This document shows positions 9,492 to 19,739 of a stretch of 49,058 nt of DNA, in pieces. Both the position numbers and the translations under genes were made by a program. Where the stretch lies: assembly GCA_028708425.1 (NCBI GenBank), contig JAQVYY010000026.1, forward strand, positions 1-49,058, written 5' to 3'. The notes under the pieces are model-generated. The model had not been told where the DNA came from and made no database searches. It saw only the letters and a program-made list of their open reading frames with translations. This DNA comes from Bacteroidales bacterium (GTDB lineage Bacteria > Bacteroidota > Bacteroidia > Bacteroidales > Tenuifilaceae). How positions within the stretch are numbered: the first letter of the stretch is position 1; each line of letters begins with the position of its first letter.

Positions 9492-11018
9492 TTCATCGGA
9501 AGAGGTTGTATTAGATAAAAAGTCGAAATCCGAATCACCCGATGCTGAAGGCAATGGGTCCTGATTCATTTTAGAACCAAGGGTAACTGCCTGCTTACCA
9601 GTAATGCCAAACTCAGGATATGCAATTCCGTCGTAATCCATAAATTTGGCCTGTTCTTTTCTGAAACGCAACTTAATATCACCTGTTGCACCATTACGGT
9701 GCTTAGCCACAATTATTTCGGCAAGCCCTGCCAAAGAATTTCCGTCCTCATCAACATCAAAACCATAGTATTCGGGCCTGTGGATGAACAGAACCATGTC
9801 GGCATCCTGCTCAATGGCACCCGATTCGCGAAGGTCGGATAGCTGAGGGCGCTTATTGCCGCCTCGGGTTTCAACAGAACGGTTAAGCTGGGATAAGGCT
9901 ATTACTGGTACGTTGAGCTCCTTTGCAATCGCTTTAAGCGAACGGGAAATATTACTCACCTCCTGCTCGCGACTGCTTCTTGAATCGTTCGGCCCGGTCA
10001 TAAGTTGCAAATAATCAATAATAACAATATCAACATCATGCTGCGCTTTTAGCCTACGGCATTTTGCCCGAAGTTCAAAAATTGATAGCGCTGGCGTATC
10101 GTCGATAAAAATTTTAGAATTTTGCAATTCACCTATTTTTACGGTTAGCTGGGTCCACTCCTGAGGGGTAAGCTTACCATTTCTAATCTTTTCGCTTGAT
10201 ATTTCCGACTCGCTAACAATTAGCCTGTTTACAAGCTGAATGCTCGACATCTCGAGAGAGAAGAAGGCCACGGTAATATCGTGCTCAACAGCCATATTAC
10301 GCGCCATTGAAAGCACGAAAGCCGTTTTACCCATCGATGGCCGAGCCGCAACAATAACGAGGTCCGAATCTTGCCAACCCGATGTCATCCTATCGAGTTC
10401 CGAAAAACCACATGGCACACCGCTAAGGCCATCCTCACGCTTTCCTGCCTCTTCAAGTTGTGCCAACGCCTCCTTTACAAGCGTACCAATGGGTGCCGAT
10501 TCGCGCTTGATATTACCTTCGGCAACCCTAAAGAGTTCCATCTCAGAATAATCGAGAAGGTCGTTAACATCAATAGAGTCATCGAATGCCCGATTCTGAA
10601 TATCGGTTGAGACACGAATAAGCTCTCGCTGTATATATTTTTGGGCAATTATTTTTGAGTGGTACTCGAGGTGAGCAGCCGATCCTACACGCGAGGTAAG
10701 GTGCGCAAGGTAAACCGCTCCTCCAACCCCTTCCAGCTCATCAGTTTTTCTTAGCTCTTCCGAAACGGTGTACAGATCGATGGGCTCGAGCTTTGTGGAG
10801 AGCTCAACAATGGCTTTAAATATTTTTTGATGAGCCTCCCTATAAAAACTTTCAACCTTTAGCACATCAAGAACCTCGATAACCAAATCTTTCTCAATCA
10901 TTAAAGCGCCCAGCACCGCCTCTTCGAGTTCAACTGCCTGTGGTGGCACTTTCCCCAACTCAATTCCTGCAACACTTGTGGAACTTCCCTTTTTGTTATA
11001 CTCTCTTTTCTCGGCCAT
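9480..11018 (-). CDS. dnaB: Replicative DNA helicase DnaB
   Basis: 512 residues, normal for the family. The N-terminal primase-interacting domain spans about 25-130. The RecA-like motor has Walker A ARPSMGKT (225-232), a LEMS motif near 255-258, Walker B IIDYLQLM (333-340), SQLNRSVE near 376-383, and the DLRESGAIEQDAD segment near 395-407. It unwinds DNA at the replication fork as a hexamer. No intein. The last codons overlap a CCCCCA/TGGGGG hairpin. A TAnnTTTG motif (TAGTTTTG at 11032-11039) lies only 13 bp before the ATG, so the leader would be very short if that motif is used. Confidence 0.97.
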   Translation of the reverse strand: MAEKREYNKKGSSTSVAGIELGKVPPQAVELEEAVLGALMIEKDLVIEVLDVLKVESFYREAHQKIFKAIVELSTKLEPIDLYTVSEELRKTDELEGVGGAVYLAHLTSRVGSAAHLEYHSKIIAQKYIQRELIRVSTDIQNRAFDDSIDVNDLLDYSEMELFRVAEGNIKRESAPIGTLVKEALAQLEEAGKREDGLSGVPCGFSELDRMTSGWQDSDLVIVAARPSMGKTAFVLSMARNMAVEHDITVAFFSLEMSSIQLVNRLIVSESEISSEKIRNGKLTPQEWTQLTVKIGELQNSKIFIDDTPALSIFELRAKCRRLKAQHDVDIVIIDYLQLMTGPNDSRSSREQEVSNISRSLKAIAKELNVPVIALSQLNRSVETRGGNKRPQLSDLRESGAIEQDADMVLFIHRPEYYGFDVDEDGNSLAGLAEIIVAKHRNGATGDIKLRFRKEQAKFMDYDGIAYPEFGITGKQAVTLGSKMNQDPLPSASGDSDFDFLSNTTSSDEPPF

Positions 11019-11169
11019 GGATTATTTTTTACAAAACTAACGAAGTTGAACCAGTTTTTGAAGTAATAATTCAATAGGTTTTCAACAAAATTTAATATTA
11101 TAATGGAGAGGGCAGGAAAAGCATATTATGCTATTTGTAAACTTATCCTAAAGCAGCGCATTTAGCACC

Positions 11170-12591
11170 CTAAACTCCCTTTCCCTTAAAAACCGTGATT
11201 ATTGTATAAATCAATATCTTAAAATCGACATATAACGACATATTCTCAATGTATATCAAATCGAACTTAAGCCTTTCGACCATCTGGTCAACATTTTCGG
11301 CATATCCAAACTTAACCTGTCCCCAGGATGTAATACCAGGCCTAACCTTCTGTAGATGTAAATAATGGGGTGCTTTCTCAACAATCTTATCAATGTAAAA
11401 TTGCCGTTCGGGGCGTGGCCCAACCAACGACATTTCGCCTTTGAGTACATTCCAAAAATTTGGGATTTCATCTAAACGTGTTTTACGTAAAAACCGTCCG
11501 ATGCGTGTAATGCGCTTATCATGTTTGGTTGATAAAGCTGGGCCATCCTTTTCTGCGTCAATAGTCATTGTTCTGAACTTATAAATGTTGAAGGGCTTGC
11601 CATACTGACCTACCCGCTCCTGCGAATAAAACACAGGGCCTCTTGACGACAACTTTATAGCTATAGCAATAATAGCATTTAGAGGGAAAAGTATAACCAA
11701 CGCCAATACTGAAGAAGCAACATCTATAACCCGTTTGATGCGTTGCTGCCAAACCGGCATTAAATCGAATGAGATTTGCATTAAGGGAACCCCAAAAATT
11801 GCCGACATCCTTACCCTTCCGATAAGAATATCGTACATGCTTGGTATTGCCTTAACAACTACATTTAGGTCAAATATATCATTTACTATCTTGCCCATCA
11901 ACTTGTTATCTTTCTGGTCTATAGCAAGAATCAATTCTTCAACCTGATGCTTTTTAACCACGCCCCTTAAATCACTCAAATTACCTAGGCATGGCAACAG
12001 CTCGATTAACTTTTCGTTCGTAACCTGCCCAACTGAAATATATCCAACCAAATGATTCCCCTGCGATTTCTTTGCGCCTAAAACTTCATTAAGCACTTGC
12101 AGCGCCTTATCGCCGTTGCCCACAATAAGGGTTGGGAAATATATTTTTTTCGATCGAATCTGCCGAATGGTATACGACGTTAATAACAACCTTGGGATAT
12201 AAGTAAAAAAGAATTGTAAGGATAGCAGGGTAAAAAATAGTCGATAATAACCTCGATACGACGGCACAAAATCATCAAGCAGTAAAAGGAAAAAAATTAG
12301 AATTACCCCCAAAAATGTAACGCTAATTGAAACACCTAGCTCCTTAAGCCTTGATCGCTGAAAAACATCACGGTAAAACCCAAAAAAGAACAAAATCATT
12401 ACCCAAAACAAAGGGATAACAATAAGCCCAATAATAACATTTGTATCAAGCAAAACGCCAACATCATCGCCTAATATAGGTTTCTCAATTATTTGTTTCC
12501 GATACAAATGAAAAAGAAACCAAGCAGTAAAAGAACCGATTAAATCGAAGAATATATATTTAAATCTCAATACTTTTTTACTCGCAATCAT
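11170..12591 (-). CDS. Polyprenyl-phosphate sugar-1-phosphate transferase, WcaJ-like
   Basis: 473 residues. Four or five N-terminal membrane helices (about 8-130) and a CoA-binding-like middle region (NGDKALQVL near 159) are followed by a re-entrant helix near 285-308 and the catalytic bacterial sugar-transferase domain. Its motifs are GPVFYSQERVG, KFRTM, TRLDEIPNFWNVLKGEMSLV and GPRPE. The family moves a sugar-1-phosphate, often glucose or galactose, from a nucleotide sugar to undecaprenyl phosphate, starting capsule, exopolysaccharide or O-antigen repeat synthesis. No other polysaccharide genes flank it here, so the product cannot be inferred from context. Confidence 0.9.
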   Translation of the reverse strand: MIASKKVLRFKYIFFDLIGSFTAWFLFHLYRKQIIEKPILGDDVGVLLDTNVIIGLIVIPLFWVMILFFFGFYRDVFQRSRLKELGVSISVTFLGVILIFFLLLLDDFVPSYRGYYRLFFTLLSLQFFFTYIPRLLLTSYTIRQIRSKKIYFPTLIVGNGDKALQVLNEVLGAKKSQGNHLVGYISVGQVTNEKLIELLPCLGNLSDLRGVVKKHQVEELILAIDQKDNKLMGKIVNDIFDLNVVVKAIPSMYDILIGRVRMSAIFGVPLMQISFDLMPVWQQRIKRVIDVASSVLALVILFPLNAIIAIAIKLSSRGPVFYSQERVGQYGKPFNIYKFRTMTIDAEKDGPALSTKHDKRITRIGRFLRKTRLDEIPNFWNVLKGEMSLVGPRPERQFYIDKIVEKAPHYLHLQKVRPGITSWGQVKFGYAENVDQMVERLKFDLIYIENMSLYVDFKILIYTIITVFKGKGV

Positions 12592-12631
12592 TCTGGTAAG
12601 TATAAAAACACAAAATTAACCTTTTAGCCTA

Positions 12632-12662
12632 CAAAAATACCATCCTTCCACCTAATTAACAA
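12632..12662 (-). promoter_or_regulatory. Putative promoter of the sugar transferase gene
   Basis: On the minus strand TATTTTTG (12632-12639) fits TAnnTTTG. A TTG (12660-12662) lies 20 bp upstream. The start codon is 40 bp downstream. Confidence 0.45.
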
Positions 12663-12833
12663 CATTATTTTGCTGTCACTAAATTCCCATTGACAAACAT
12701 CAAAATTGATAACAACATAAATTCATCTTTTCAACAAAAAAAGGAATGCTATAGCCTAAAAAGTGTCAGCTAAATATTGAATTACTTATGCAGAATACAA
12801 ACCCCCTTATTTTTTAGCACATATTTTAATAAC

Positions 12834-12841
12834 TATATTTG
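12834..12841 (+). promoter_or_regulatory. Putative promoter -7 motif for pcm
   Basis: TATATTTG fits TAnnTTTG and lies 35 bp before the ATG. No TTTG at -33 is visible. Confidence 0.4.
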
Positions 12842-12876
12842 TAAAAAATATTGCTGCATTTACTTTTATCATCAAA

Positions 12877-13521
12877 ATGGAAGATTCTTATAGACATAAA
12901 GGGTTGCGTAAAAAACTGGTTAACGAGCTAGAAAAAAAGGGGATAACAGACCAGAATGTATTAAGCGCAATAAATAGTGTGCCACGCCACCTGTTTATGG
13001 AAAGTGGTTTTTTAAACTTCTCTTATAAAGACTCTGCTTTCCCTATTGGTGCAGGCCAAACCATATCGCAACCCTACACGGTAGCGTTTCAAACCCAACT
13101 ACTAAAACTAAAGCCTCAGGAAAAAGTTTTGGAAATTGGAACGGGCTCAGGATATCAAACAGCGATACTGCTGGAAATGGGAGCTAATGTGTACACCATT
13201 GAAAGACAATATGAGCTTTTTATGAAATCTAAGTCTCTGCTCGAAAGCTTAAAGTATACCGCTCATTTTTTTTACGGAGATGGATACAAAGGAAAGCCAA
13301 CCTACGGCCCATACCATAAAATACTCGTTACTGCTGGGGCATCAGAAATACCACAAAACCTAATAAGCCAACTTATGGTCGGTGGACTAATGGTTATCCC
13401 ATTAGGCGACAACACTGGGCAAGATATGGTGGTAATTGAAAAAGTTTCGGAAAATAAAACAAAAACCACGAAACATGGTAAGTTTATTTTTGTTCCTATG
13501 TTAAAGGGAACCAATAAATAG
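12877..13521 (+). CDS. pcm: Protein-L-isoaspartate O-methyltransferase
   Basis: 214 residues, the standard length. It repairs isoaspartyl residues in aged proteins using S-adenosylmethionine. QTISQPY (61-67) is the family signature that recognises the substrate, and VLEIGTGSGYQ (84-94) is the SAM-binding motif I. The gene is followed after 24 bp by the metallo-hydrolase gene on the same strand, probably one transcript. Confidence 0.95.
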   Translation: MEDSYRHKGLRKKLVNELEKKGITDQNVLSAINSVPRHLFMESGFLNFSYKDSAFPIGAGQTISQPYTVAFQTQLLKLKPQEKVLEIGTGSGYQTAILLEMGANVYTIERQYELFMKSKSLLESLKYTAHFFYGDGYKGKPTYGPYHKILVTAGASEIPQNLISQLMVGGLMVIPLGDNTGQDMVVIEKVSENKTKTTKHGKFIFVPMLKGTNK

Positions 13522-13545
13522 TTAATAATCCGCAATTAAAAGTAT

Positions 13546-14184
13546 ATGATTACAATTAAATCTTTCGTATTTAACCCTTTTCAGGAAAATACCTACGTGC
13601 TATTTGATGAGACAAATGAGTGCGTAATAGTTGATGCTGGTTGCCATGGCCCAGATGAACAGAAAGAACTAGCTGATTTTATACAAAAAAATAATTTAAA
13701 GCCCGTACTCGCCATAAATACTCATGGCCATGTTGATCACATACTAGGCAATGCCTTTGTAAAAAAAACCTACAACATAGATATTGCGGGCAATCCTGAG
13801 GATTTACAATTAATACAAACGGCCACGCAGCATGCCCTTATGTACGGGTTTACGATAGATGATGTGCCCCTTATTGATAGGTATTTGAATGATGGCGATG
13901 AGATTACTTTTGGAAATAGCAAGCTAAAAGTTCTGCATACACCAGGGCACTCAAAAGGTGGCATTTGCCTATTAAATACCGAGAATGGGTTTATTTTATC
14001 GGGCGACACGCTCTTTCAAGGTTCTATTGGACGAACTGATTTGCCTGGAGGGAATTATGACCAGCTTATAGATAGCATTAAAACAAAACTTCTGGTTTTA
14101 AACCCAAACACAAAAGTTTATACAGGGCATGGTGAATCAACAAGCATAGGATGGGAAAAAGAGAACAACCCCTTTCTGTCTTAG
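13546..14184 (+). CDS. MBL-fold metallo-hydrolase, glyoxalase II-like
   Basis: 212 residues. The dizinc motif THGHVDH has His60, His62, Asp64 and His65; the other ligands are His135 (HTPGHS), Asp154 (SGDTLF) and His195 (TGHG). The family hydrolyses thioesters such as S-lactoylglutathione, but short single-domain members like this one are diverse and lack the glutathione-binding C-terminal domain. Substrate unknown. It probably shares a transcript with pcm. Confidence 0.88.
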   Translation: MITIKSFVFNPFQENTYVLFDETNECVIVDAGCHGPDEQKELADFIQKNNLKPVLAINTHGHVDHILGNAFVKKTYNIDIAGNPEDLQLIQTATQHALMYGFTIDDVPLIDRYLNDGDEITFGNSKLKVLHTPGHSKGGICLLNTENGFILSGDTLFQGSIGRTDLPGGNYDQLIDSIKTKLLVLNPNTKVYTGHGESTSIGWEKENNPFLS

Positions 14185-14343
14185 CATCAATCAGATACAT
14201 TATACCACTTTCTAAATAAAAATTAACAACAAAAGCATCATTAAGTATAAGCAATTTCCTAATTTTACAACAAGTTTGGTGTACGTAATGTAACACTAAA
14301 ACGTTTTTAACTAAATTATACTAACTAAATAAATTAAATATTT

Positions 14344-17211
14344 ATGTCGACTGAACGCTTTGTTACCCGCCACGTTGGGCCTCGCGATAGCGAGATTGAC
14401 GAAATGCTAAAAGCAGTTGGGGTAAAAACTCTTGACGAGCTAATTGACCAAACTGTTCCAAAAGGAATTAGAATGGCAGGACCTCTTAACCTTCCTGCTC
14501 CTCTTACTGAACAAGAATACCTTGCTAAAATTAAGGGCTTTGCATCACAAAACAAGATTTTTAGCTCTTTTATCGGTATGGGCTACTACGGAACACATAC
14601 ACCTTCGGTTATTCTTCGTAATATTTTCGAAAACCCAGGATGGTACACCTCTTACACTCCATACCAAGCCGAAATTAGCCAAGGAAGGCTTGAAGCACTG
14701 CTAAACTTCCAAACCGCAGTTATGGATTTAACCGGAATGGAAATGGCCAACGCCTCGCTACTCGACGAGGCAACCGCAGCTGCCGAAGCCATGCTAATGA
14801 TGCACAGCCTTCGCTCTCGTAAAGCGGTAAAAGAGGGTCGTAACATCCTATTTGTTGATAGCGATGTATTCCCACAAAACCTTGAGGTGATATGCACTCG
14901 TGCCGAACCATTGGATATTGAGATTGTAACCGGTTGCTACAGTGAATATAAATTTACCGGAAAAGAGTTTGGTGTAATTGTTCAGTACCCATCAGCCAAA
15001 GGTAATATTCGCGACTACTCCGCATTTGCCGCAAAGGCAAAAGAGAACGATGCTCTGGTTACAGTAATTGCCGACATTCTTTCCCTTGCGCTACTAACTC
15101 CACCAGGTGAATGGGATACCGACATTGTAGTGGGTAGTACCCAGCGATTTGGTATCCCCATGGGATTTGGTGGCCCACACGCAGGTTACTTTGCAACCAA
15201 AGAAAAATACAAGCGTAATCTTCCTGGCCGCATTATTGGTGTATCGGTAGATAGGCACGGCAATAAGGCACTACGCATGGCATTACAAACCCGCGAGCAG
15301 CATATTAAGCGCGAACGTGCAACCTCAAACATATGTACTGCACAGGCACTACTAGCAACAATGGCTGGTATGTACGCCGTGTACCATGGCCCCGAAGGTA
15401 TTAAACGCGTAGCAACCCATACACACAGCGCAGCGATTGCTATTGCTAACGGGCTAACCCAGCTTGGATATAAGCAAAATGTTAAAAACATTTTTGATAC
15501 CCTCGAAATTGAGCTTCCTGCAAATGTAAAGATTGAGGATATTAGAAGTAAAGCGCTTGCCAAAGAAATTAACTTTAACTACAAAACAAATGGTACTATT
15601 GGTATCAGTACCGATGAGCTAACCACCCTTTCCAACATCAACAATATTATTGAAATATTTGCTGAGGCAGCTGGTAAATCGGCAGCTAAAATTGATACCA
15701 TTGAGGTTACCAATACAATTCCAGAGAATCTGAAGCGTAAATCGGAGTACCTAACCGATAAAGTGTTCAACGTGTTCCACTCAGAAACTGAGATGATGCG
15801 CTACATAAAGCGCCTAGAGCGTAAAGATATTGCGCTAAACCATAGCATGATATCACTAGGTAGCTGCACCATGAAGCTTAATGCTGCAACCGAAATGTTG
15901 CCGCTTAGCTGGGTTGAATTTGGAAATATACACCCATTCGTTCCAGCAGAACAAGCAAAGGGTTACCTTACCCTTATTAGTGAGCTAGAGCAACTACTTG
16001 CTGAAATAACTGGTTTCGATGCGGTTTCGATGCAACCAAACTCGGGTGCTGCTGGCGAATATGCAGGATTGATGGTTATTCGTGAGTACCACAAAAGCCG
16101 TGGTGAGGGCCATCGTAACATAGCGCTTATACCATCATCGGCTCACGGAACTAACCCCGCAAGCGCGGTAATGGCAGGTTTGGACATTGTTATTGTTGAT
16201 TGTGACGAGGATGGAAACATATCGATTGATGACCTTAGAGCCAAGGCTGAAGAGCATAAAGATAATCTGGCAGCATTTATTGTTACCTACCCATCAACTC
16301 ACGGCGTGTTTGAACCCGAGATTATAGAGATGATGAAGATTACCCACAACAATGGCGGACAGGTATATATGGACGGTGCAAACATGAACGCTCAGGTTGG
16401 TTTAACTAGCCCCGGACTTATTGGTGCTGACGTTTGCCACCTTAATCTTCATAAAACTTTCGCCATACCTCACGGTGGTGGTGGTCCTGGTGTTGGCCCA
16501 ATTGGCGTTGCTAAGCATTTATCTCAATTTCTACCATCACATCCAGTTGTTAAAACTGGTGGCGAGAATGGAATTACCGCTGTAGCAGGTGCCCCGTGGG
16601 GTAGCGCAATGGTACAACCAATTACTTATGGATACATTCTTATGCTTGGTGCCGAGGGTCTTAAAAAATCGACCGAAATGGCTATTCTTGGTGCAAACTA
16701 TATAACAGAAAAACTAAAGGGTTATTATGATGTTGTTTACACCGGCAAAACAGGTCGTGTGGCACACGAAATGATTCTTGATTGCCGCCATTTTAAGCAA
16801 ACCTACGGTGTTGAAACTGGCGATATTGCACGCAGGCTTATGGACTATGGATTCCATGCTCCTACCCTTTCGTTCCCAGTTAACGAAACGCTTATGGTTG
16901 AACCCACAGAGAGCGAATCGGTTCAGGAACTCGATAGGTTTATTGAGGCAATGATATCGATTAAAAAAGAGCTCGATGAGATTAAGGAAGGTAAAGCAGA
17001 TAAGGAAGATAACGTGTTAAAGAATGCTCCGCACACCGTTGCCGAAGTAGCAGCAAATGAGTGGACACATGCTTACGATCGAGAAAAGGCTGCATACCCA
17101 CTACCCTGGCTTATCATCAACAAGTTCTGGCCTTCAGTTAGTAAAATTGACTCTGCCTATGGCGACAGGAACCTAGTTTGCTCTTGCGCCCCAATTGAGG
17201 ATTACCTATAA
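14344..17211 (+). CDS. gcvP: Glycine dehydrogenase (decarboxylating), P-protein
   Basis: 955 residues, the full-length single-chain form with both halves of the P-protein homodimer type. PLP binds Lys704 in LHKTFAIPHGGGGPG; the C-terminal NLVCSCAPIEDY is characteristic. It decarboxylates glycine and passes the aminomethyl group to the lipoyl H-protein of the glycine cleavage system. The genes for GcvT and GcvH are not in this window, so the system is dispersed. Codon use is richer in GC-ended codons than that of many neighbours, as expected of a highly expressed gene. A strong terminator follows. Confidence 0.97.
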   Translation: MSTERFVTRHVGPRDSEIDEMLKAVGVKTLDELIDQTVPKGIRMAGPLNLPAPLTEQEYLAKIKGFASQNKIFSSFIGMGYYGTHTPSVILRNIFENPGWYTSYTPYQAEISQGRLEALLNFQTAVMDLTGMEMANASLLDEATAAAEAMLMMHSLRSRKAVKEGRNILFVDSDVFPQNLEVICTRAEPLDIEIVTGCYSEYKFTGKEFGVIVQYPSAKGNIRDYSAFAAKAKENDALVTVIADILSLALLTPPGEWDTDIVVGSTQRFGIPMGFGGPHAGYFATKEKYKRNLPGRIIGVSVDRHGNKALRMALQTREQHIKRERATSNICTAQALLATMAGMYAVYHGPEGIKRVATHTHSAAIAIANGLTQLGYKQNVKNIFDTLEIELPANVKIEDIRSKALAKEINFNYKTNGTIGISTDELTTLSNINNIIEIFAEAAGKSAAKIDTIEVTNTIPENLKRKSEYLTDKVFNVFHSETEMMRYIKRLERKDIALNHSMISLGSCTMKLNAATEMLPLSWVEFGNIHPFVPAEQAKGYLTLISELEQLLAEITGFDAVSMQPNSGAAGEYAGLMVIREYHKSRGEGHRNIALIPSSAHGTNPASAVMAGLDIVIVDCDEDGNISIDDLRAKAEEHKDNLAAFIVTYPSTHGVFEPEIIEMMKITHNNGGQVYMDGANMNAQVGLTSPGLIGADVCHLNLHKTFAIPHGGGGPGVGPIGVAKHLSQFLPSHPVVKTGGENGITAVAGAPWGSAMVQPITYGYILMLGAEGLKKSTEMAILGANYITEKLKGYYDVVYTGKTGRVAHEMILDCRHFKQTYGVETGDIARRLMDYGFHAPTLSFPVNETLMVEPTESESVQELDRFIEAMISIKKELDEIKEGKADKEDNVLKNAPHTVAEVAANEWTHAYDREKAAYPLPWLIINKFWPSVSKIDSAYGDRNLVCSCAPIEDYL

Positions 17212-17229
17212 ACGCTAATTACGCTAAAT

Positions 17230-17265
17230 AAAAGGGGTTATCTCAAAAGGGTAACCCCTTTTATA
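17230..17265 (+). terminator. Rho-independent terminator after gcvP
   Basis: An 11-bp perfect stem, AAAAGGGGTTA (17230-17240) with TAACCCCTTTT (17252-17262), followed by a short T/A-rich run. It lies 19 bp after the stop codon. Confidence 0.8.
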
Positions 17266-17275
17266 TTTAAAAAAC

Positions 17276-17425
17276 TTAACCCCAATTATTCATTCGAATA
17301 ATTGGGATATCCGACAGCGACTAGGTCTCACAACCCATTTTGTTGCCCAAAATTGGGCTCGACTATGTCGGGGTAAACCGCATTCGCATTCATCTTTTAC
17401 AAATTTGATGAGTAAAGCGGGTTAA
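17276..17425 (+). repeat. TTAACCC element, full copy
   Basis: A near-consensus copy of exactly 150 bp between convergent gcvP and ddl. It contains CCGACAGCGACTAGGTCTCA, the central hairpin, and GTCGGGGTAAACCGCATTCG. It sits just beyond the gcvP terminator. Confidence 0.95.
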
Positions 17426-17446
17426 AGTAAATCTATTCCCCTCGGC

Positions 17447-18442
17447 TTACCTAGCTTTTTGCCTTGCAATGGCATCATCAATCACCATTTCGAAAACATC
17501 GTTCATGGTAAGCCCCATTGCTGCCACCTGTTGAGGAACTATGCTGGTTTCGCTCATACCGGGAACGGTATTCACCTCAAGGAAATAGAGCTTTTTGTTA
17601 CCAAAGATATAATCGATACGCACAATGCCCCTACAGTTAAGCCTGTCATATATTTCGGATGAAACCGATTGGATATAGTCTGCCAAATCATCGGGAATTC
17701 TAGCTGGGGTAATCTCCTCAACCTCATTCTCGTACTTTGCACCGTAGTCGAAATACTCGTTCTTGGGAACAATTTCGGTAACAGGAAAAACCAACGATTT
17801 GCTTCTCGTTTTAACCAATCCACAGGTTAGCTCCATCCCGGGAATAAACTCCTCAATCAGTGCTACTGGATCTTCGGTGAATGATTTTTCGAGGGCAGAG
17901 ATTATCTCCTTAGCCTGCTTTACCTTAGTTATTCCGTAGCTACTTCCGCTCTCGTTGGGCTTAATAAAAAGGGGTAGTCCAATATTTTTAGCAACATCCT
18001 GCGGGCTAACAGCCTCCCCTTTGTGTACTCTTAAACCCTTAGCTAAATGAATATTTATCCCATCAAGCATTCGCTTGGATGTATCTTTACAAAAAGTAAG
18101 CGCGCTGTTTAGTACCCCACCCGTTGTGTAGGGTATATTCATCATCTCAAAATACCCTTGTAGCAAACCATTCTCACCTGGGGTTCCATGAATAACAACC
18201 AACGCACAATCGAACAGCAACTTATCATTGCCAATTTTTGAGCTAAAAGTATCCCACGACACAGGGATATCACCATGCTCTGAATGCTTAAGGGTCATAC
18301 TATTACCCTTTAAAATTATGGGAAAAGCTTTGTACTTATTGGGGTCGAGCCATTTTGCAATTTGCGCTGCACCCTTAAGCGAGATTTCTTCCTCGGAAGA
18401 ATTACCTCCTGCCATTATGGCGATGTTGAGCTTACTATTCAT
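17447..18442 (-). CDS. ddl: D-alanine--D-alanine ligase
   Basis: 331 residues of the ATP-grasp fold. It makes the D-Ala-D-Ala dipeptide for peptidoglycan precursors. Motifs: HGTPGENG (85-92), LFIKPNESGSSYGITK (158-173, ATP-binding Lys), and FLEVNTVPGMSETS near 288-301 with the metal-binding Glu/Asn pair. It is the last gene of a same-strand run with the PASTA, T9SS and rluD genes, although a repeat copy of 150 bp separates it from rluD. Confidence 0.95.
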   Translation of the reverse strand: MNSKLNIAIMAGGNSSEEEISLKGAAQIAKWLDPNKYKAFPIILKGNSMTLKHSEHGDIPVSWDTFSSKIGNDKLLFDCALVVIHGTPGENGLLQGYFEMMNIPYTTGGVLNSALTFCKDTSKRMLDGINIHLAKGLRVHKGEAVSPQDVAKNIGLPLFIKPNESGSSYGITKVKQAKEIISALEKSFTEDPVALIEEFIPGMELTCGLVKTRSKSLVFPVTEIVPKNEYFDYGAKYENEVEEITPARIPDDLADYIQSVSSEIYDRLNCRGIVRIDYIFGNKKLYFLEVNTVPGMSETSIVPQQVAAMGLTMNDVFEMVIDDAIARQKAR

Positions 18443-18510
18443 GGGAAAGATTTTATAATGCAGACCAAAAATAATCAGAAATATTTAAGGTAGAAAGGCA
18501 ATAGCAATAA

Positions 18511-18660
18511 TTAACCCCAATTATTCATTCGAATAGTTGCGGTCGCCGACAGCGACTAAGCCTCACAGCCAATTTTGTTGCCCAAAATTGGGCTCGACCA
18601 TGCCGGGGTAACCCGCATTTGTGTTCATCTTTTACAAATTTGATAAATAGTGCGGGTTAA
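18511..18660 (+). repeat. TTAACCC element, full copy
   Basis: Exactly 150 bp from TTAACCCC to GCGGGTTAA, between rluD and ddl, which are transcribed leftward. The element therefore lies inside a probable co-transcribed group and in the opposite sense to transcription. Confidence 0.95.
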
Positions 18661-18677
18661 TTGATCGCGGGCATTAC

Positions 18678-19739
18678 CTAATCATTTGGACGCGCCGAGG
18701 TGTAGGTTTGCCAACGCTCTGCCACCTGTACCATATCATCGGGCAGTTCGGTTTCAAAAAACATTTGTTCGCCCGTTGTAGGATGAATAAACCCTAGTGA
18801 TTTGGCGTGTAACGCGTGCCGTGGGCATATTGAAAAGCAATTCTGAATAAACTGTTTGTACTTAGTAAAGGTTGTACCCTTTACAATGGTATCGCCCCCG
18901 TAACGGTCGTCGTTAAAAATGGGGTGGCGAATATGCTCAAAGTGTACCCTAATTTGGTGCGTTCGACCTGTTTCCAACTTACACTCAACAAGGGTTACGT
19001 AGCCATATCGTTCCAAAACTTTCCAATGGGTTATGGCATGCTTACCCTCATCGCCATCGGGGAAAACGAACATCTTTATCCTATCGCGAGGGCTTCGCCC
19101 AATATGCGCATCAATAGTTCCCTCATCGCCCTCCATATCACCCCAAACCAGGGCAACATAATTTCGCTCAGTAGTGCGATCGTAAAATTGGCGAGCCAAA
19201 TGGTTCGTGGCATGCTCCGTTTTAGCTACTACCAAAATGCCAGAGGTATTCTTATCTATTCGATGTACCAATCCAGGTCTAACTTCGCCTGTGCTAAAAA
19301 GCGGAACATCTTTTAAATGGTGCATCAATGCATTTACCAATGTGCCCGTAAAATTACCATGCCCGGGATGTACAACCATTCCAGGTTCCTTATTTACCAC
19401 CAACAGGTCATCATCCTCGTAAACAATATTAATGGGGATATTCTCCGGAATTATATCAATTTCGCGTGGCGGGTAAGCCATCACTATAGAGATGCTATCC
19501 AATGGTTTTACTTTATAAGATGATTTAACCGCCTTACCATTTACCAAAACATTACCCGCATCGGCAGCCGATTGAACCCGGCTTCGGCTTACATTCTGAA
19601 TCTTTGTGGTAATAAACCTATCAATACGAATGGTGCTTTGCCCCTTATCAACATCGATATGAAAATGCTCGAAAAGCTCTCGCTGCTCTTCACCCTCCTC
19701 CAGCTCATCATCACGGCATGGGGTAATATCTTTTACCAT
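18678..19739 (-). CDS. rluD: 23S rRNA pseudouridine synthase, RluD family
   Basis: 353 residues. An S4 RNA-binding domain at about 37-85 precedes the RluA/RluD catalytic domain. The catalytic Asp162 is in GLVHRIDKNTSGILVVAK (156-173). RluD makes pseudouridines in helix 69 of 23S rRNA. Which RluA-family target is used is not certain from sequence, but the S4 domain and cluster context favour RluD. The start overlaps the end of the T9SS cargo gene by 7 bp, indicating translational coupling. Confidence 0.88.
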   Translation of the reverse strand: MVKDITPCRDDELEEGEEQRELFEHFHIDVDKGQSTIRIDRFITTKIQNVSRSRVQSAADAGNVLVNGKAVKSSYKVKPLDSISIVMAYPPREIDIIPENIPINIVYEDDDLLVVNKEPGMVVHPGHGNFTGTLVNALMHHLKDVPLFSTGEVRPGLVHRIDKNTSGILVVAKTEHATNHLARQFYDRTTERNYVALVWGDMEGDEGTIDAHIGRSPRDRIKMFVFPDGDEGKHAITHWKVLERYGYVTLVECKLETGRTHQIRVHFEHIRHPIFNDDRYGGDTIVKGTTFTKYKQFIQNCFSICPRHALHAKSLGFIHPTTGEQMFFETELPDDMVQVAERWQTYTSARPND